Origin: Streptomyces nitrosporeus
GTDB lineage: Bacteria > Actinomycetota > Actinomycetes > Streptomycetales > Streptomycetaceae
Assembly (NCBI RefSeq): GCF_008704555.1
Contig: NZ_CP023702.1
Location: 4,464,001 to 4,528,000, forward strand
Direction: 5' to 3'
DNA length: 64,000 nt
Part shown: one piece after another, positions 1 through 8,450 of the stretch
Position numbering within the stretch: the stretch's first letter is position 1
Layout of the letters: every line of letters starts with the position of its first letter
Notes under the pieces: model-generated
Databases searched by the model: none
Seen by the model: the letters and a program-made list of their open reading frames with translations, nothing else
Told to the model about the DNA's origin: nothing
Translations under genes and position numbers: made by a program

Positions 1-45
1 GGGGAGGGGCTCCACCGCGCGTCGCGGTCCGCTCGCGGGAGGAGG

Positions 46-92
46 CTCCTGGCGGCACGGTGCGGTCCGACCGTGGCACCGGCCGCCAGGAG
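46..92 (-). terminator. Hairpin downstream of the small secreted protein gene
   Basis: An 11-bp perfect inverted repeat (46-56 with 82-92) is extended by an inner GGTGC/GCACC pairing. It lies about 65 bp past the stop of the minus-strand gene at 156-623. There is no U-tract, as is usual for Streptomyces terminators. Confidence 0.55.
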
Positions 93-155
93 GCGTGTCG
101 TTTCACGGAGCGTCTGTCCGGCGCCTGTCGGTGGGGCCCGGGTGAGGGGGCGCCG

Positions 156-623
156 TCAGGAGTGCGCCGCACACGAAAGCGGGGTGGAGGAGGTTTTGGT
201 CGCCGTGACGTAGGAGGTCACCGACCCCTGCGGATTGCCGGCGAGGTCGTAGACCAGCGAGGTGCCGGAGCTGCTGAAGGCCGATCCCTGCTGGACGGCG
301 TCCTGGTCGATGTGGATCCAGCCGAGCAGGGTGCCGTTCCCGTCGGTCAGCGCCTCCTTGATCTTGTAGTTGAAGTGGAGGAACCCGCTCTGCTGCCAGG
401 CGCCGTAGCTGGTCGTGACCTCGTTCTCCATGGTGGTTATCAGGCACGCGCGTCCGGACGGGCCGAAGGCGAGCTGTATCTGGTCGCTGGCCCCGGGGCG
501 CGTGACCGTGCCCGTCCAGGTCCCGACGGGGGAGAAGGAGCACGGGGTGGCTGCCACGGCGGTGGCCGAGGACGTCACGGTCAGCACGGCTGCTGTCACG
601 ATGAGGCGAAGTGTCATTCTCAT
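156..623 (-). CDS. Small secreted protein of unknown function
   Basis: A 155-residue protein whose N-terminus is a classical Sec signal: Arg at 2 and 6, a hydrophobic core to about residue 20, and a likely cut near SSATAVAATP. The mature part (about 130 residues) is rich in Ser, Thr and Gly and has two or three Cys, which fits a small extracytoplasmic beta-sheet protein. I recognise no domain or catalytic motif. It reads divergently from the hydrolase at 756 across about 130 bp. Export is well supported; function is unknown. Confidence 0.75.
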   Translation of the reverse strand: MRMTLRLIVTAAVLTVTSSATAVAATPCSFSPVGTWTGTVTRPGASDQIQLAFGPSGRACLITTMENEVTTSYGAWQQSGFLHFNYKIKEALTDGNGTLLGWIHIDQDAVQQGSAFSSSGTSLVYDLAGNPQGSVTSYVTATKTSSTPLSCAAHS

Positions 624-755
624 AGCGGCAAGAATGGCTTGTTAACCTCTAGCGCCGCTGGAGTCGGCCGTACTCATCCAGGAGGGCACCACCGGCGCCC
701 CGCAGCTCCATGTCGGCTCCGGGACACCTCTAGCAGGCGGCCGGAGCATACCCCC

Positions 756-2201
756 ATGACATGGTGCGAAGCAGGGCTGCGACGTTACCTGACGCAGCAA
801 CTCATCTGGAAGACAAGCGAGTTCGACGACAGCCTCGAACTCGCCTCCATCGAGGTGCCGCTCGACTACGCCCAGCCCGACGGTGAGCGGATCGAACTCG
901 CGCTCAGCCGGGTCCGGGTGGCGGACGAGGGCAGGCGGCGCGGTGTGCTGCTGTCCCTGAACGGGGGCCCGGGAGGCGACGGCGGGCTCGGCAGGCTGCT
1001 GCCGGCACGGCTGGCGCACACCCCGCCCCACGAGGTCTACGACCTGATCGGGTTCGACCCCCGCGGCACCGGCGCCTCCACCCGGATCGAGGGCGAGGCG
1101 AGCGTGACGAGCACACCGTTCGACTCGCGCCCCCCGGACTCCGCGTTCGCCGCCATCACCGCGGACATGCGGGAGAGGGACCAGGGGTGCGTGCGGGCCG
1201 GGGGCACTCTGCGCCGCCACATCACCACGGCCAACAGCGCCCGCGACATGAACGTGATCAGGATCCTGCTCGGCGAGGAGAAGATCAGTTTCGTGGGCTG
1301 GGCCTACGGAACCCTGCTCGGTGCGGTCTACGGGGCGATGTTCGGCGCGCACCTGGACCGCAACGTCCTGGACTCCTCGGTCCACCCCGACTGGGACTGG
1401 CGGCGGCAGTTCGCTTCCCAGGCGCTCGCGGTCCGCGAGAACGTGGACCGGTGGGCGGAGTGGGCCGGGCAGCGCGACCGGGTCTTCGGCCTGGGCGGCG
1501 ACGCCCTCGGGGTGCTGGACACGGTGGAGCGGGTCGCGGCGGCGCTGGTCCCGCAGGACGGGAACACGTCGGCGCGCACCGCGCTGGACGGGATTCTCGG
1601 CACACTGAGCGCGCCTCGTGGACGGTGGCAGGAACTCGCCGTGCTGATCGGGGAGCTGAGGGACGCGCTGGACGCCGGGGACCAGGAGCGGATCGGCGGG
1701 CTGCTCGCACAGCGGACCCGGTGGCGTCCGGGCACCGCGGCGGGCGGGCTGCGCGAGGCCGTCCTGGAGGCCGTGACGTGCGAGACCCCGTGGCCGGACG
1801 ACCTGGAGGTCTACTACCGCGACATGCGTGTCCACCGGGACCGCTTCCCGTACGGCTTCGGCGTGATGCGCGCCCAGCCCTGGGTGGCCGCCTTCGGCAC
1901 GTGCGCCCCCGTCGAGCCCCGGCCCGCGATCACCCGGGGCGACTGCCCGCCCGGCCTCGTCGTGCAGGCCGACGGTGATCCCCTGGACCACTTCCCCGGG
2001 GCGGTGGCCATGGCCGAACGCCTGGGGCACTCGCTGATCGTGGTGACCGACTCGGGCGCCCACGAGATCTACCGCCTGGGCGGCCACCCGGAGGTGGACG
2101 CCCTGGTCGACGCGTACCTGGTCGACGGGGAACTGCCGCCCGCGCGGGTGGACCTCCCGGGTGAGCCCCGGCCGGACGTCCCCGCCGGGCCGGCCGTCTG
2201 A
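756..2201 (+). CDS. Alpha/beta hydrolase, tripeptidyl-aminopeptidase-like, nucleophile Ser replaced by Ala
   Basis: A 481-residue alpha/beta hydrolase of the Streptomyces tripeptidyl aminopeptidase/proline iminopeptidase type. The oxyanion segment NGGPGG is present near residue 80. The nucleophile elbow, normally G-x-S-Y-G, reads GWAYGT, so residue 183 (codon at 1302) is Ala. The acid (ADGDPLDH) and the His (GAHEIY) are still recognisable near the C-terminus. The ATG at 756 has CCGGAG nine bases upstream, and the protein starts about 30 residues before the conserved fold, with no signal peptide. It is therefore a cytoplasmic protein predicted to lack classical serine-hydrolase activity. It may be a binding protein, a dead paralogue, or an enzyme with another mechanism. 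Confidence 0.8.
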   Translation: MTWCEAGLRRYLTQQLIWKTSEFDDSLELASIEVPLDYAQPDGERIELALSRVRVADEGRRRGVLLSLNGGPGGDGGLGRLLPARLAHTPPHEVYDLIGFDPRGTGASTRIEGEASVTSTPFDSRPPDSAFAAITADMRERDQGCVRAGGTLRRHITTANSARDMNVIRILLGEEKISFVGWAYGTLLGAVYGAMFGAHLDRNVLDSSVHPDWDWRRQFASQALAVRENVDRWAEWAGQRDRVFGLGGDALGVLDTVERVAAALVPQDGNTSARTALDGILGTLSAPRGRWQELAVLIGELRDALDAGDQERIGGLLAQRTRWRPGTAAGGLREAVLEAVTCETPWPDDLEVYYRDMRVHRDRFPYGFGVMRAQPWVAAFGTCAPVEPRPAITRGDCPPGLVVQADGDPLDHFPGAVAMAERLGHSLIVVTDSGAHEIYRLGGHPEVDALVDAYLVDGELPPARVDLPGEPRPDVPAGPAV

Positions 2202-2215
2202 ACCAGCCGGCCGGA

Positions 2216-2240
2216 GGGCCCGGCGGGGGCCGCCGGGCCC
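2216..2240. terminator. Bidirectional hairpin between convergent genes
   Basis: Perfect 11-bp stem (GGGCCCGGCGG and its complement) with a 3-base loop, 14 bp after the hydrolase stop. It lies between convergent genes (756-2201 and 2465-3586) and could serve both. Confidence 0.6.
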
Positions 2241-2294
2241 CCGCCCCGCCAGGTGCTCCGCCCCGCCATGACGCCCGGGGCGGGGTGCCGTTCC

Positions 2295-2345
2295 TCCCGG
2301 CTGTTCCCCCCGGCCGCCCCTCCCGGCTGTTCCCCCGGCCGCCCC
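2295..2345. repeat. Two-copy 25/26-bp tandem duplication
   Basis: Two adjacent copies (2295-2320 and 2321-2345) begin TCCCGGCTGTTCCCCC and differ by one C. They are non-coding and sit in the gap between the hydrolase and the DNA glycosylase gene. Confidence 0.7.
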
Positions 2346-2464
2346 TGCCCGTCGTCCCGGTCTGACGGCGCGGCCGGGACGGCGGGCCGGAGCCCACGGG
2401 CCGGGTTTCCGCGCCGTGGCCCCGGACCGGCCCGGTGCCGGCCTCCCGCCGGTCCCGCAGCCGG

Positions 2465-3586
2465 TCAGGGCCCGGTGATGCGCAGTTCGCGCGAGGCGGT
2501 TTCGTCCGAGGCGAAGGCCAGCAGCCGTTCCCCTTCCGCCTCCAGCTCCTCGCGCCGGCGCTTGTCCACCGGGGCGAAGAGCCGTACGTCCACCACGGTC
2601 GAGGCGCGCTCCCGCTCGATCCGCCAGGCCCCGGCGACGAACCCGTCGACCAGGATCGTCCCCGGGATCACGGCGTTCTTCGTCGCGATGGCCTTGCGGT
2701 ACGCGTCGCTGATGATCCGGGTGCGGTCCGCGTGGGAGAGGATCGCGTTGTCGTACGGCGCCAGATAGCGGACCGGCGCGGGCACGTCGGCGCCCGGTCG
2801 CGGCGCGTCCGGCAGGTCCAGCAGCTCCCTGCCCTCCTCGTCGCGCAGGGAGACGAGCCGTGGGCGCAGCCGGTCGGCCACCGCGCGCAGCCGGGTGAGC
2901 CCCGACCACGCCTGGATGTCCTTGACGGTGGCGGGCCCGAAGGCCGCCAGATAGCGCAGGACCAGGTCGTCGACGTCCGGTTCCGTCTCCAGCGGGGCGC
3001 CCAGCCAGTCCTCCGCCAGGGCGTAGGTCGGCTGCCCGCTCTGCCCCCAGACCCCGCGGGGCGGGATCTGCACCACCGGCAGCAGACTGCGCACGACGTT
3101 GCTGAGGGCGGTGGCGGGGTGGGCGGGCCACGCGGCGCGCAGGGCGGCGGTCAGGTCACCGACGGTGTGCGGCTCCTTCGCCAGCAGCGCCCGGCCCGCC
3201 GCCGCGACCTCGGACACGTCCAGTCCGCTCAGGTCCTTGGCGAAGGTGGTGGACAGGCTCCGCTCCAGGAACGGCTGGAGCCACGGCCGCAGCCGTCGGC
3301 AGTCGGCCGCGGTGACCAGGTGGACGGTGCCGCGCATCAGCGCGATGCGTACGGCCTGCCGGCTGGTGAGGAGACCGGCCAGCTCCGCGGGGTGGAAGCC
3401 CTCCAGCCGGCACCACAGGCCGTAGTACGGCGGGAAAGGGGCCTGGGCCTGGAGGCCCACCAGGTGTTCGAGCGCGGCCTGCGCCGTCATCGTCCGCCTG
3501 TCCAGCAGTAACTGGCGTGCGAGGAAGGCGCGGTTGAGGGCCCGCCGGTCGAGTACGCCGGCGGGCCGGGACGGAGTGGTGGCCAT
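2465..3586 (-). CDS. AlkZ-family (HTH_42) DNA glycosylase
   Basis: A 373-residue winged-helix protein spanning the whole HTH_42 (AlkZ/YcaQ) family length. Near the N-terminus it carries LQAQAP with Gln46 and Gln48, the QxQ catalytic motif that separates AlkZ-type enzymes from the QxD YcaQ/AlkX group. AlkZ-type enzymes excise bulky N7-alkylguanines and unhook interstrand crosslinks; relatives give self-resistance in azinomycin, trioxacarcin and hedamycin producers (family knowledge). Codon 26 is TTA (3509-3511), so translation may depend on the bldA tRNA. It starts 8 bp after the epoxide hydrolase stop, so the two are probably co-transcribed. Whether it protects against an endogenous product or is a general repair enzyme cannot be decided from sequence. 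Confidence 0.85.
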   Translation of the reverse strand: MATTPSRPAGVLDRRALNRAFLARQLLLDRRTMTAQAALEHLVGLQAQAPFPPYYGLWCRLEGFHPAELAGLLTSRQAVRIALMRGTVHLVTAADCRRLRPWLQPFLERSLSTTFAKDLSGLDVSEVAAAGRALLAKEPHTVGDLTAALRAAWPAHPATALSNVVRSLLPVVQIPPRGVWGQSGQPTYALAEDWLGAPLETEPDVDDLVLRYLAAFGPATVKDIQAWSGLTRLRAVADRLRPRLVSLRDEEGRELLDLPDAPRPGADVPAPVRYLAPYDNAILSHADRTRIISDAYRKAIATKNAVIPGTILVDGFVAGAWRIERERASTVVDVRLFAPVDKRRREELEAEGERLLAFASDETASRELRITGP

Positions 3587-3594
3587 CTGACCTC

Positions 3595-4716
3595 TCAGTT
3601 CAAAAGGGCGAAGAACGCCCGGAGTTCGTCGATGAGGACGGCCGGCCTCTCCCAGGCGGAGAAGTGGCCGCCGCTGTCGTGATCCTTCCAGTACCGCAGG
3701 TCCGTGAAGCGCTGTTCGGCCCACGCGCGGGGCAGCCAGGCGTCCTTGGGGAACACGGAGCATCCGACGGGCACGTTCGTGGGGTTCATCGGCTCCTTGC
3801 CGAAGCTCTCCCAGAACAGCCGCGCCGAGGAGGTGCCGGTGCCCGTCAGCCAGTAGAGGGTGGCGGTGTCGAGCAGGGTGTTCGGGGGGAGCGCCGTGTT
3901 CGGGTCGCCGTCGTGGTCGACCCAGGCCCAGAGCCGGTCCAGGATCCAGGAGAGCTGACCGGCCGGTGAGTCCGCGAGACCGTATCCGAGTGCCTGCGGG
4001 CGCGTGGACTGGATGACCGCGTAGCCCGAACGGTTCTGGCCGAAACTCGTCATACGGGCCATGGCCCGCTGGTCGCGTTCGTCCAGCTCCACCGGCTGCT
4101 CGGGCGCCTTGGCCAGCGGCATGGTCAGGTGGATGCCGAGGACGTGCTCCGGGTCCGCGGTACCGAGCTCGGCGCTCACCCACGACCCCCAGTCACCGCC
4201 GTGCGCGCCGTAGCGCTGGTAGCCGAGGCGGCTCATCAGCCGGGCCCACGCGCGGGCGGTCCTGGCGACGGTCCACCCCGAGGAGGCCGGCTTGCCGCTG
4301 AAACCGTGGCCCGGGAGGGACGGGCACACCACGTGGAAGGCGTGGGACGGGTCGGCGGGGTGGGTCAGTTCGGGGATCAGGTCCACGAACTCCAGGACCG
4401 AGCTGGGCCATCCATGGGTGAGCAGCAGGGGCGTGGCGTCGGGATGGGGGGACCTCGCGTGCAGGAAGTGCACGTCCAGTCCGTCGATCTCGGTACGGAA
4501 CTGGGGGACGGCGTTGAGCCGTTTCTCGGCGATGCGCCAGTCGTGGTCCCGTTCCCACACGGCGCACAGCTCCTGCACGTACGACAGCGGGGGGCCCTGC
4601 TCCCACCCGTCGGCCGTTTCGGCGTCCGGCCAGCGTGTGGCGGCCAGGCGACGGCGCAGCTCACGCAACGCGTCTTCGGGCTGGCTCACCTGGAACGGTG
4701 TGATCTCTGCTCCCAT
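3595..4716 (-). CDS. Epoxide hydrolase (microsomal EH type)
   Basis: A 373-residue alpha/beta hydrolase beginning with the EH N-terminal cap (residues 1-105: FQVSQPEDALRELRRRL...). Catalytic features are visible: HGWP oxyanion motif, GGDWGSW with nucleophile Asp175, and the general-base His351 in SGGHFSAWE. It should open an epoxide to a diol in the cytoplasm. It leads a two-gene unit with the AlkZ-like glycosylase. Pairing an epoxide-opening enzyme with an alkylguanine glycosylase suggests handling of a reactive epoxide; that link is inference. The ATG has GGAGG-like sequence upstream in the minus strand. Confidence 0.88.
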   Translation of the reverse strand: MGAEITPFQVSQPEDALRELRRRLAATRWPDAETADGWEQGPPLSYVQELCAVWERDHDWRIAEKRLNAVPQFRTEIDGLDVHFLHARSPHPDATPLLLTHGWPSSVLEFVDLIPELTHPADPSHAFHVVCPSLPGHGFSGKPASSGWTVARTARAWARLMSRLGYQRYGAHGGDWGSWVSAELGTADPEHVLGIHLTMPLAKAPEQPVELDERDQRAMARMTSFGQNRSGYAVIQSTRPQALGYGLADSPAGQLSWILDRLWAWVDHDGDPNTALPPNTLLDTATLYWLTGTGTSSARLFWESFGKEPMNPTNVPVGCSVFPKDAWLPRAWAEQRFTDLRYWKDHDSGGHFSAWERPAVLIDELRAFFALLN

Positions 4717-4950
4717 GGGGGGATGCCTCCTCGGCGGTCCGTGACGTGAGGCCGAGGTTAGGGAAGGCCCCTACACCCCCGGTCGATCCGCCGTCGCGCC
4801 GGTGCCCGCCCCCGGGGCGCACGCGGAGGCGGGCGACGACACGGCGGCCGGGGTGCCCCGGCCCCGCGTCCCCGCCCGCGCCCCGCCCGTTTCCCCGCCC
4901 CCGTCCGGTTCCCTGCTCCCTCTCCGCGCCCCCGGAGCGGCCGGCGGCGG

Positions 4951-6063
4951 CTACCACCCGGCCTTGACGGTCTTCACGATGTGGGCCCGGTCCTCGTCGG
5001 TCACCCACCAGCCGACCGGCAGGGCGATCTGGCGCTCGGCGACACGGTCGAGTCCCGGCAGGAGGGCGCGGGACTCCCGGGTGGCGGTGTAGGCGTCGTT
5101 GCGGTGGTGGACCTCGCTCGTGGCGATCCCCGCCTCCCGCAGACGCTGTGCGAAGGCGTCGCGCCTGTCCACCTTGACGGAGTAGTACCAGAACGACGGC
5201 TCGCGGTCCGTGGCGCGTTCCGTCAGTTCCAGGCCGTCCACGCCGGCCAGTTCGGCGTCGTAGAACGCCGCGTTCTCCCGGTGCCGGGCGACGATGCCGT
5301 CGACGATCTCCAGGTTCGCCAGCCCGATGGCCGCGTTGATGTCGTTCATGTTGAACTTGAAGCCGTACTCCGGGATGTCGTTCTTGAACCGGGCCGCTCC
5401 GCCGTCACGGTCGATGCCGTACCAGCGCAGGGACCGCGCACGGTCCATCAGGCCGTCGTCGGGCAGCACGATCAGCCCGCCGTCCCCGGCCGTCAGGTGC
5501 TTGACCGCCTGGAAGCTGTAGACACCGATGGAGCCGTGACCGCCGAGCGGAACACCCTTGTACGTGGCGCCCCACGCGTCGGCGCAGTCCTCGACGACCC
5601 GCGGACGGACACCGTGCAGGCGCTCCGCCCGGTCCAGGACACCGCGCAGGCGGTCCAGGTCGACGGGGTAACCGCCCCAGTGCACCAGGACGATCGCCCG
5701 GGTCTCCGGGGTGATCTTCCGGGCCAGGTCGTCGAGGTCCATGTTCAGGGTGGAGGGATCGGTGTCCACCCAGCGGATCCGCATGCCGTTCGCCAGGATC
5801 GGCCAGTTGGTCGCCGTGCAGGTCAGCGCGGTCGCCAGGACCTCACCGTCCCGCCCCGACTCCGTCGCGACCAGGTGCAGGGCCAGGTGCAGCCCCGACG
5901 TGGCGCTGTTCACGGTCAGCACCCGGGGGTTGTCCAGCCGCTCGGCCAGGGCGCGCTCGAAGGCGTCGACCTTCGCGCCCTGCCCGATGTACCCGCTGTC
6001 CAGGACCTCGCCCACCAGCGACGACGCCTTCGGGGACATCGCCACCTTGAAGAGGGGAATCAC
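4951..6063 (-). CDS. DegT/DnrJ/EryC1/StrS sugar aminotransferase
   Basis: A PLP enzyme of the DegT/StrS family that aminates keto-sugars. The Schiff-base lysine lies in SFQAVKHLTAGDGG (Lys188 with this start). It begins VIPLFKVAMSP and contains SGYIGQG and NSATSGLHLAL, all typical. I start at the GTG at 6063 because a strong GAGGGGG site lies 8 bases upstream and the 370-residue product matches the family. An in-frame GTG at 6132 would add 23 low-complexity residues and overlap the preceding gene by 14 bp. It is last in the minus-strand sugar operon. With RmlA, RmlB and the epimerase but no 2,3-dehydratase or 3,4-ketoisomerase nearby, C4 amination of a dTDP-4-keto-6-deoxyhexose is the simplest role (inference). 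Confidence 0.88.
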   Translation of the reverse strand: MIPLFKVAMSPKASSLVGEVLDSGYIGQGAKVDAFERALAERLDNPRVLTVNSATSGLHLALHLVATESGRDGEVLATALTCTATNWPILANGMRIRWVDTDPSTLNMDLDDLARKITPETRAIVLVHWGGYPVDLDRLRGVLDRAERLHGVRPRVVEDCADAWGATYKGVPLGGHGSIGVYSFQAVKHLTAGDGGLIVLPDDGLMDRARSLRWYGIDRDGGAARFKNDIPEYGFKFNMNDINAAIGLANLEIVDGIVARHRENAAFYDAELAGVDGLELTERATDREPSFWYYSVKVDRRDAFAQRLREAGIATSEVHHRNDAYTATRESRALLPGLDRVAERQIALPVGWWVTDEDRAHIVKTVKAGW

Positions 6064-6118
6064 GCGCCCCGCCCCCTCGGCGGCCCGGGAAGCCCGCGGT
6101 CCCCGCCGCGCCGGGGGC

Positions 6119-6571
6119 TCACTTGTACTCACCGTCCGTCTCGACGAAGCGCTTCCGTACCAGCCAGGTGCCGTTCGCGCGGACGAGTTCGTCCTCGCAC
6201 AGGGTGTGGTGGCGGAAGTGCACCTCGCCGCTCAGGAGGGTGCGGTCGGGGGTCACGTACACCATGACGTAGCTCTGCGCGCGGACCGTGTCGTCGTCGA
6301 TCCGCTCCACGGTCAGCTGCCCCGACCAGTGGCGCAGGACGAGTCCCTCGTGCCGGGCGCTCTGCCGCTCGATCGCCTTGACGAGGATCTCCCGGCCGAC
6401 CAGCGGGTCGGGCATGTCCGCGGCCTGGAAGACCCCGTCCTCGGTGAAGGTGCGGGCCCACTGCTCGCCGTCACCGCGGTCGAGGATCTTGAGCTGGAGC
6501 GCGTAGAACTGCTGGATCTCCAGGTAGAGGTCGCTCGGGACGAGCGTGGTGCTGAGGTCGTGCGCGTTCAT
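6119..6571 (-). CDS. NTF2/SnoaL-like fold protein
   Basis: A 150-residue alpha+beta-barrel protein of the NTF2-like superfamily, closest in feel to SnoaL_4 and ring-hydroxylating-dioxygenase beta-type proteins. The early helix IQQFYALQLKILDRGDGEQWARTFTEDGVF is typical. Members in polyketide clusters act as cyclases or hydroxylation partners, but many have no known activity. A GGAGAG site lies 4 bases before the ATG. It sits between the glycosyltransferase (37 bp) and the aminotransferase, so it belongs to the sugar operon. Its role there is unknown. Confidence 0.75.
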   Translation of the reverse strand: MNAHDLSTTLVPSDLYLEIQQFYALQLKILDRGDGEQWARTFTEDGVFQAADMPDPLVGREILVKAIERQSARHEGLVLRHWSGQLTVERIDDDTVRAQSYVMVYVTPDRTLLSGEVHFRHHTLCEDELVRANGTWLVRKRFVETDGEYK

Positions 6572-6608
6572 CGGTCTCTCCAGGTCTTCTCGGTGGGTAC
6601 GCCGGTGG

Positions 6609-7784
6609 TCACTTCGCCGCGGTGCGGAGGTGGCCGAGGATCGCGTCGGCCGCGCGCGGAGCGCCGCCGGCCTTGTGCATGTGCTCCCGCATGGTGCGCA
6701 GGTTCTCCCGTACGACCGGGTCGGAGGCGACCTCCAGGACGGCCTCCCGCAGGGTCTCGGGGGTGACCTCCTCGGGGTCCAGGACCCGGCCGAGCCGCAG
6801 CTCCCCCGTCCGGCCGGCGATCATCTCCGAGTCGCCGTTGTGCGGTACGGAGACCAGGGGCACCCCCGCGTACAGGGCGTTCATGGTGTTGCCGGCACCG
6901 CCGTGGCACACGAACGCGCCGGCGTGCTCCAGCACCGCCTGAAGGGTCAGCCAGGTGTGGATCTCGGCGTTGGGCGGCAGTTCGCCCACCGCGTCCAGGT
7001 CCACCCCGGGGCCCGCCGCGATCACCACGTGCCACGGCAGCCCCTCGAACGCCTTGGCGCACATCGCGAAGAACTCGGGCTGGGTGTTGAAGGTCGTACC
7101 GAGGGAGATGAGGACGACGGGGTTGTCGCCGGACGGCCGCCAGGTGCCCCGCAGGTCGCTCTCCCGCAGCGTGATCCCGGCGAACGTGTACCGGTCCTCG
7201 GGAAAGGAGTCGCCGTCGGTCTGGAAGGCGCGCGGCATGAAGGAGATGTTGTGGGCGGCGTCCGCCATCAGCTCGTCCAGCGTGACCTCCCCCAGCCCGT
7301 GCGCGTCGGCGAACGCGCGCAGTTCCCGGGTCAGTTCACCGAACATCCCCTCGGCGGCCTCCTCCGCCTCGGAGAAGTACTGGCGGGAGATGAGGACCGG
7401 GTAGAGCTGGATGCCCGGTACACCGAGCTTCCGTGCCATCACCCGGCCGAGGAACTGCATCGAGATGTCGTAGACCAGGCAGTCCGGCGGGTCGTCGCCG
7501 AAGTGATCCTCCAGCACCGGGGCGGTGGCGGCCGCTTCGCGGACCGCGCCCAGCAGCACCCGGGCCAGCCAGTCCTCGGCGCCGGTCGGGGCGATCGTCC
7601 GGGGGTCGATGGTGGAGGTGTAGGGGATGACCTCGGCACCCGTCGAGGCGATCCGCTCGGCGAAGTCGCCGGCGGCCAGGTAGCTGACCCGGTGGCCGCG
7701 CCTGACCAGCTCCTCGACCACGCCGAGCGTCGGCGTGACGTGGCCCGCCGCGGGGATGTTCAGGAAGGCGATGTGTTTCTTCAC
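6609..7784 (-). CDS. MGT-family (GT1) glycosyltransferase
   Basis: A 391-residue GT-B glycosyltransferase of the macrolide/natural-product GT1 type. The N-terminal acceptor domain opens KKHIAFLNIPAAGHVTP. The donor-site signature HGGAGNTMNALYAGVPLVSVP is in the C-terminal half and is followed by NGDSE, not the common D-Q pair, so donor choice may be unusual. I use GTG at 7784 because GGAG lies 5 bases upstream and the family starts here. An ATG at 7838, overlapping the epimerase stop as ATGA, would add 18 residues. It probably transfers the sugar made by its neighbours, or UDP-glucose, to an acceptor not encoded here. Confidence 0.85.
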   Translation of the reverse strand: MKKHIAFLNIPAAGHVTPTLGVVEELVRRGHRVSYLAAGDFAERIASTGAEVIPYTSTIDPRTIAPTGAEDWLARVLLGAVREAAATAPVLEDHFGDDPPDCLVYDISMQFLGRVMARKLGVPGIQLYPVLISRQYFSEAEEAAEGMFGELTRELRAFADAHGLGEVTLDELMADAAHNISFMPRAFQTDGDSFPEDRYTFAGITLRESDLRGTWRPSGDNPVVLISLGTTFNTQPEFFAMCAKAFEGLPWHVVIAAGPGVDLDAVGELPPNAEIHTWLTLQAVLEHAGAFVCHGGAGNTMNALYAGVPLVSVPHNGDSEMIAGRTGELRLGRVLDPEEVTPETLREAVLEVASDPVVRENLRTMREHMHKAGGAPRAADAILGHLRTAAK

Positions 7785-7834
7785 GGGAACTCCAGCTCCT
7801 GGGATCGTCGGCTTGTTCGGGAACGCCGGCCGCG

Positions 7835-8437
7835 TCATCCGCGCGACCCGGCCGGCACCTGGGCCCGGAGGGCCGCGTGGTCCGGCAGCACGCCGAGGGC
7901 CTCCGTCTCCGCCAGCGTCGGCGCGTCCCTGTCCTTGTCGGACAGGACGATGTCGTCCATGGCGGGCCACGGCAGGGCGAGCCGCGGGTCCAGCGGGTTG
8001 ATCGAGATGGCCTGGTGGGGGGTGTAGACGCGGTCGCACAGGTAGGTGACCACCGCCGTTTCGCTGACGGCCGCGAAGCCGTGCCCGAACCCCGCCGGGA
8101 TGTACACGGCGTGCCGCCGCTCGTCGTCCAGCGGGACCGCGACGGACTTGCCGTACGTGGGCGAGCCGACACGGACGTCGACGACGACGTCGACGACCGA
8201 ACCGCTCACACAGGTCACGTACTTCGCCTCTCCCGGAGGGGCGGCGGTGAGATGGATGCCGCGGATCGTGCCGCGCCGCGAGACCGAGCAGTTGACCTGC
8301 GCCACGTCCATGGTGCGGCCGGTCGCCTCGGTCAGCCGCCCGCCGACGAACAGTTCCAGGAACGCACCGCGCGCGTCACCGAACACCTTCGGTTCCACGA
8401 GGTGGACGCCTTCGAGGCCGAGCTCTGTGAAGATCAC
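7835..8437 (-). CDS. rmlC: dTDP-4-keto-6-deoxyhexose 3,5-epimerase (RmlC-like)
   Basis: A 200-residue cupin of the RmlC family. Catalytic-region motifs are RGIHLT (usually RGxHxQ) and the beta-strand IPAGFGHGF, followed by YLCDRVYTP and the conserved NPLDPRLALPWP. The RGIH form with AKYVTCVSGSVVDVVVD is typical of actinomycete antibiotic-sugar epimerases. It should epimerise dTDP-4-keto-6-deoxyglucose at C3/C5 (or one of them) to the L-series. It lies 13 bp after rmlA and 50 bp before the glycosyltransferase in the same operon. Confidence 0.9.
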   Translation of the reverse strand: MIFTELGLEGVHLVEPKVFGDARGAFLELFVGGRLTEATGRTMDVAQVNCSVSRRGTIRGIHLTAAPPGEAKYVTCVSGSVVDVVVDVRVGSPTYGKSVAVPLDDERRHAVYIPAGFGHGFAAVSETAVVTYLCDRVYTPHQAISINPLDPRLALPWPAMDDIVLSDKDRDAPTLAETEALGVLPDHAALRAQVPAGSRG

Positions 8438-8450
8438 CGGTTTCCTCCCG

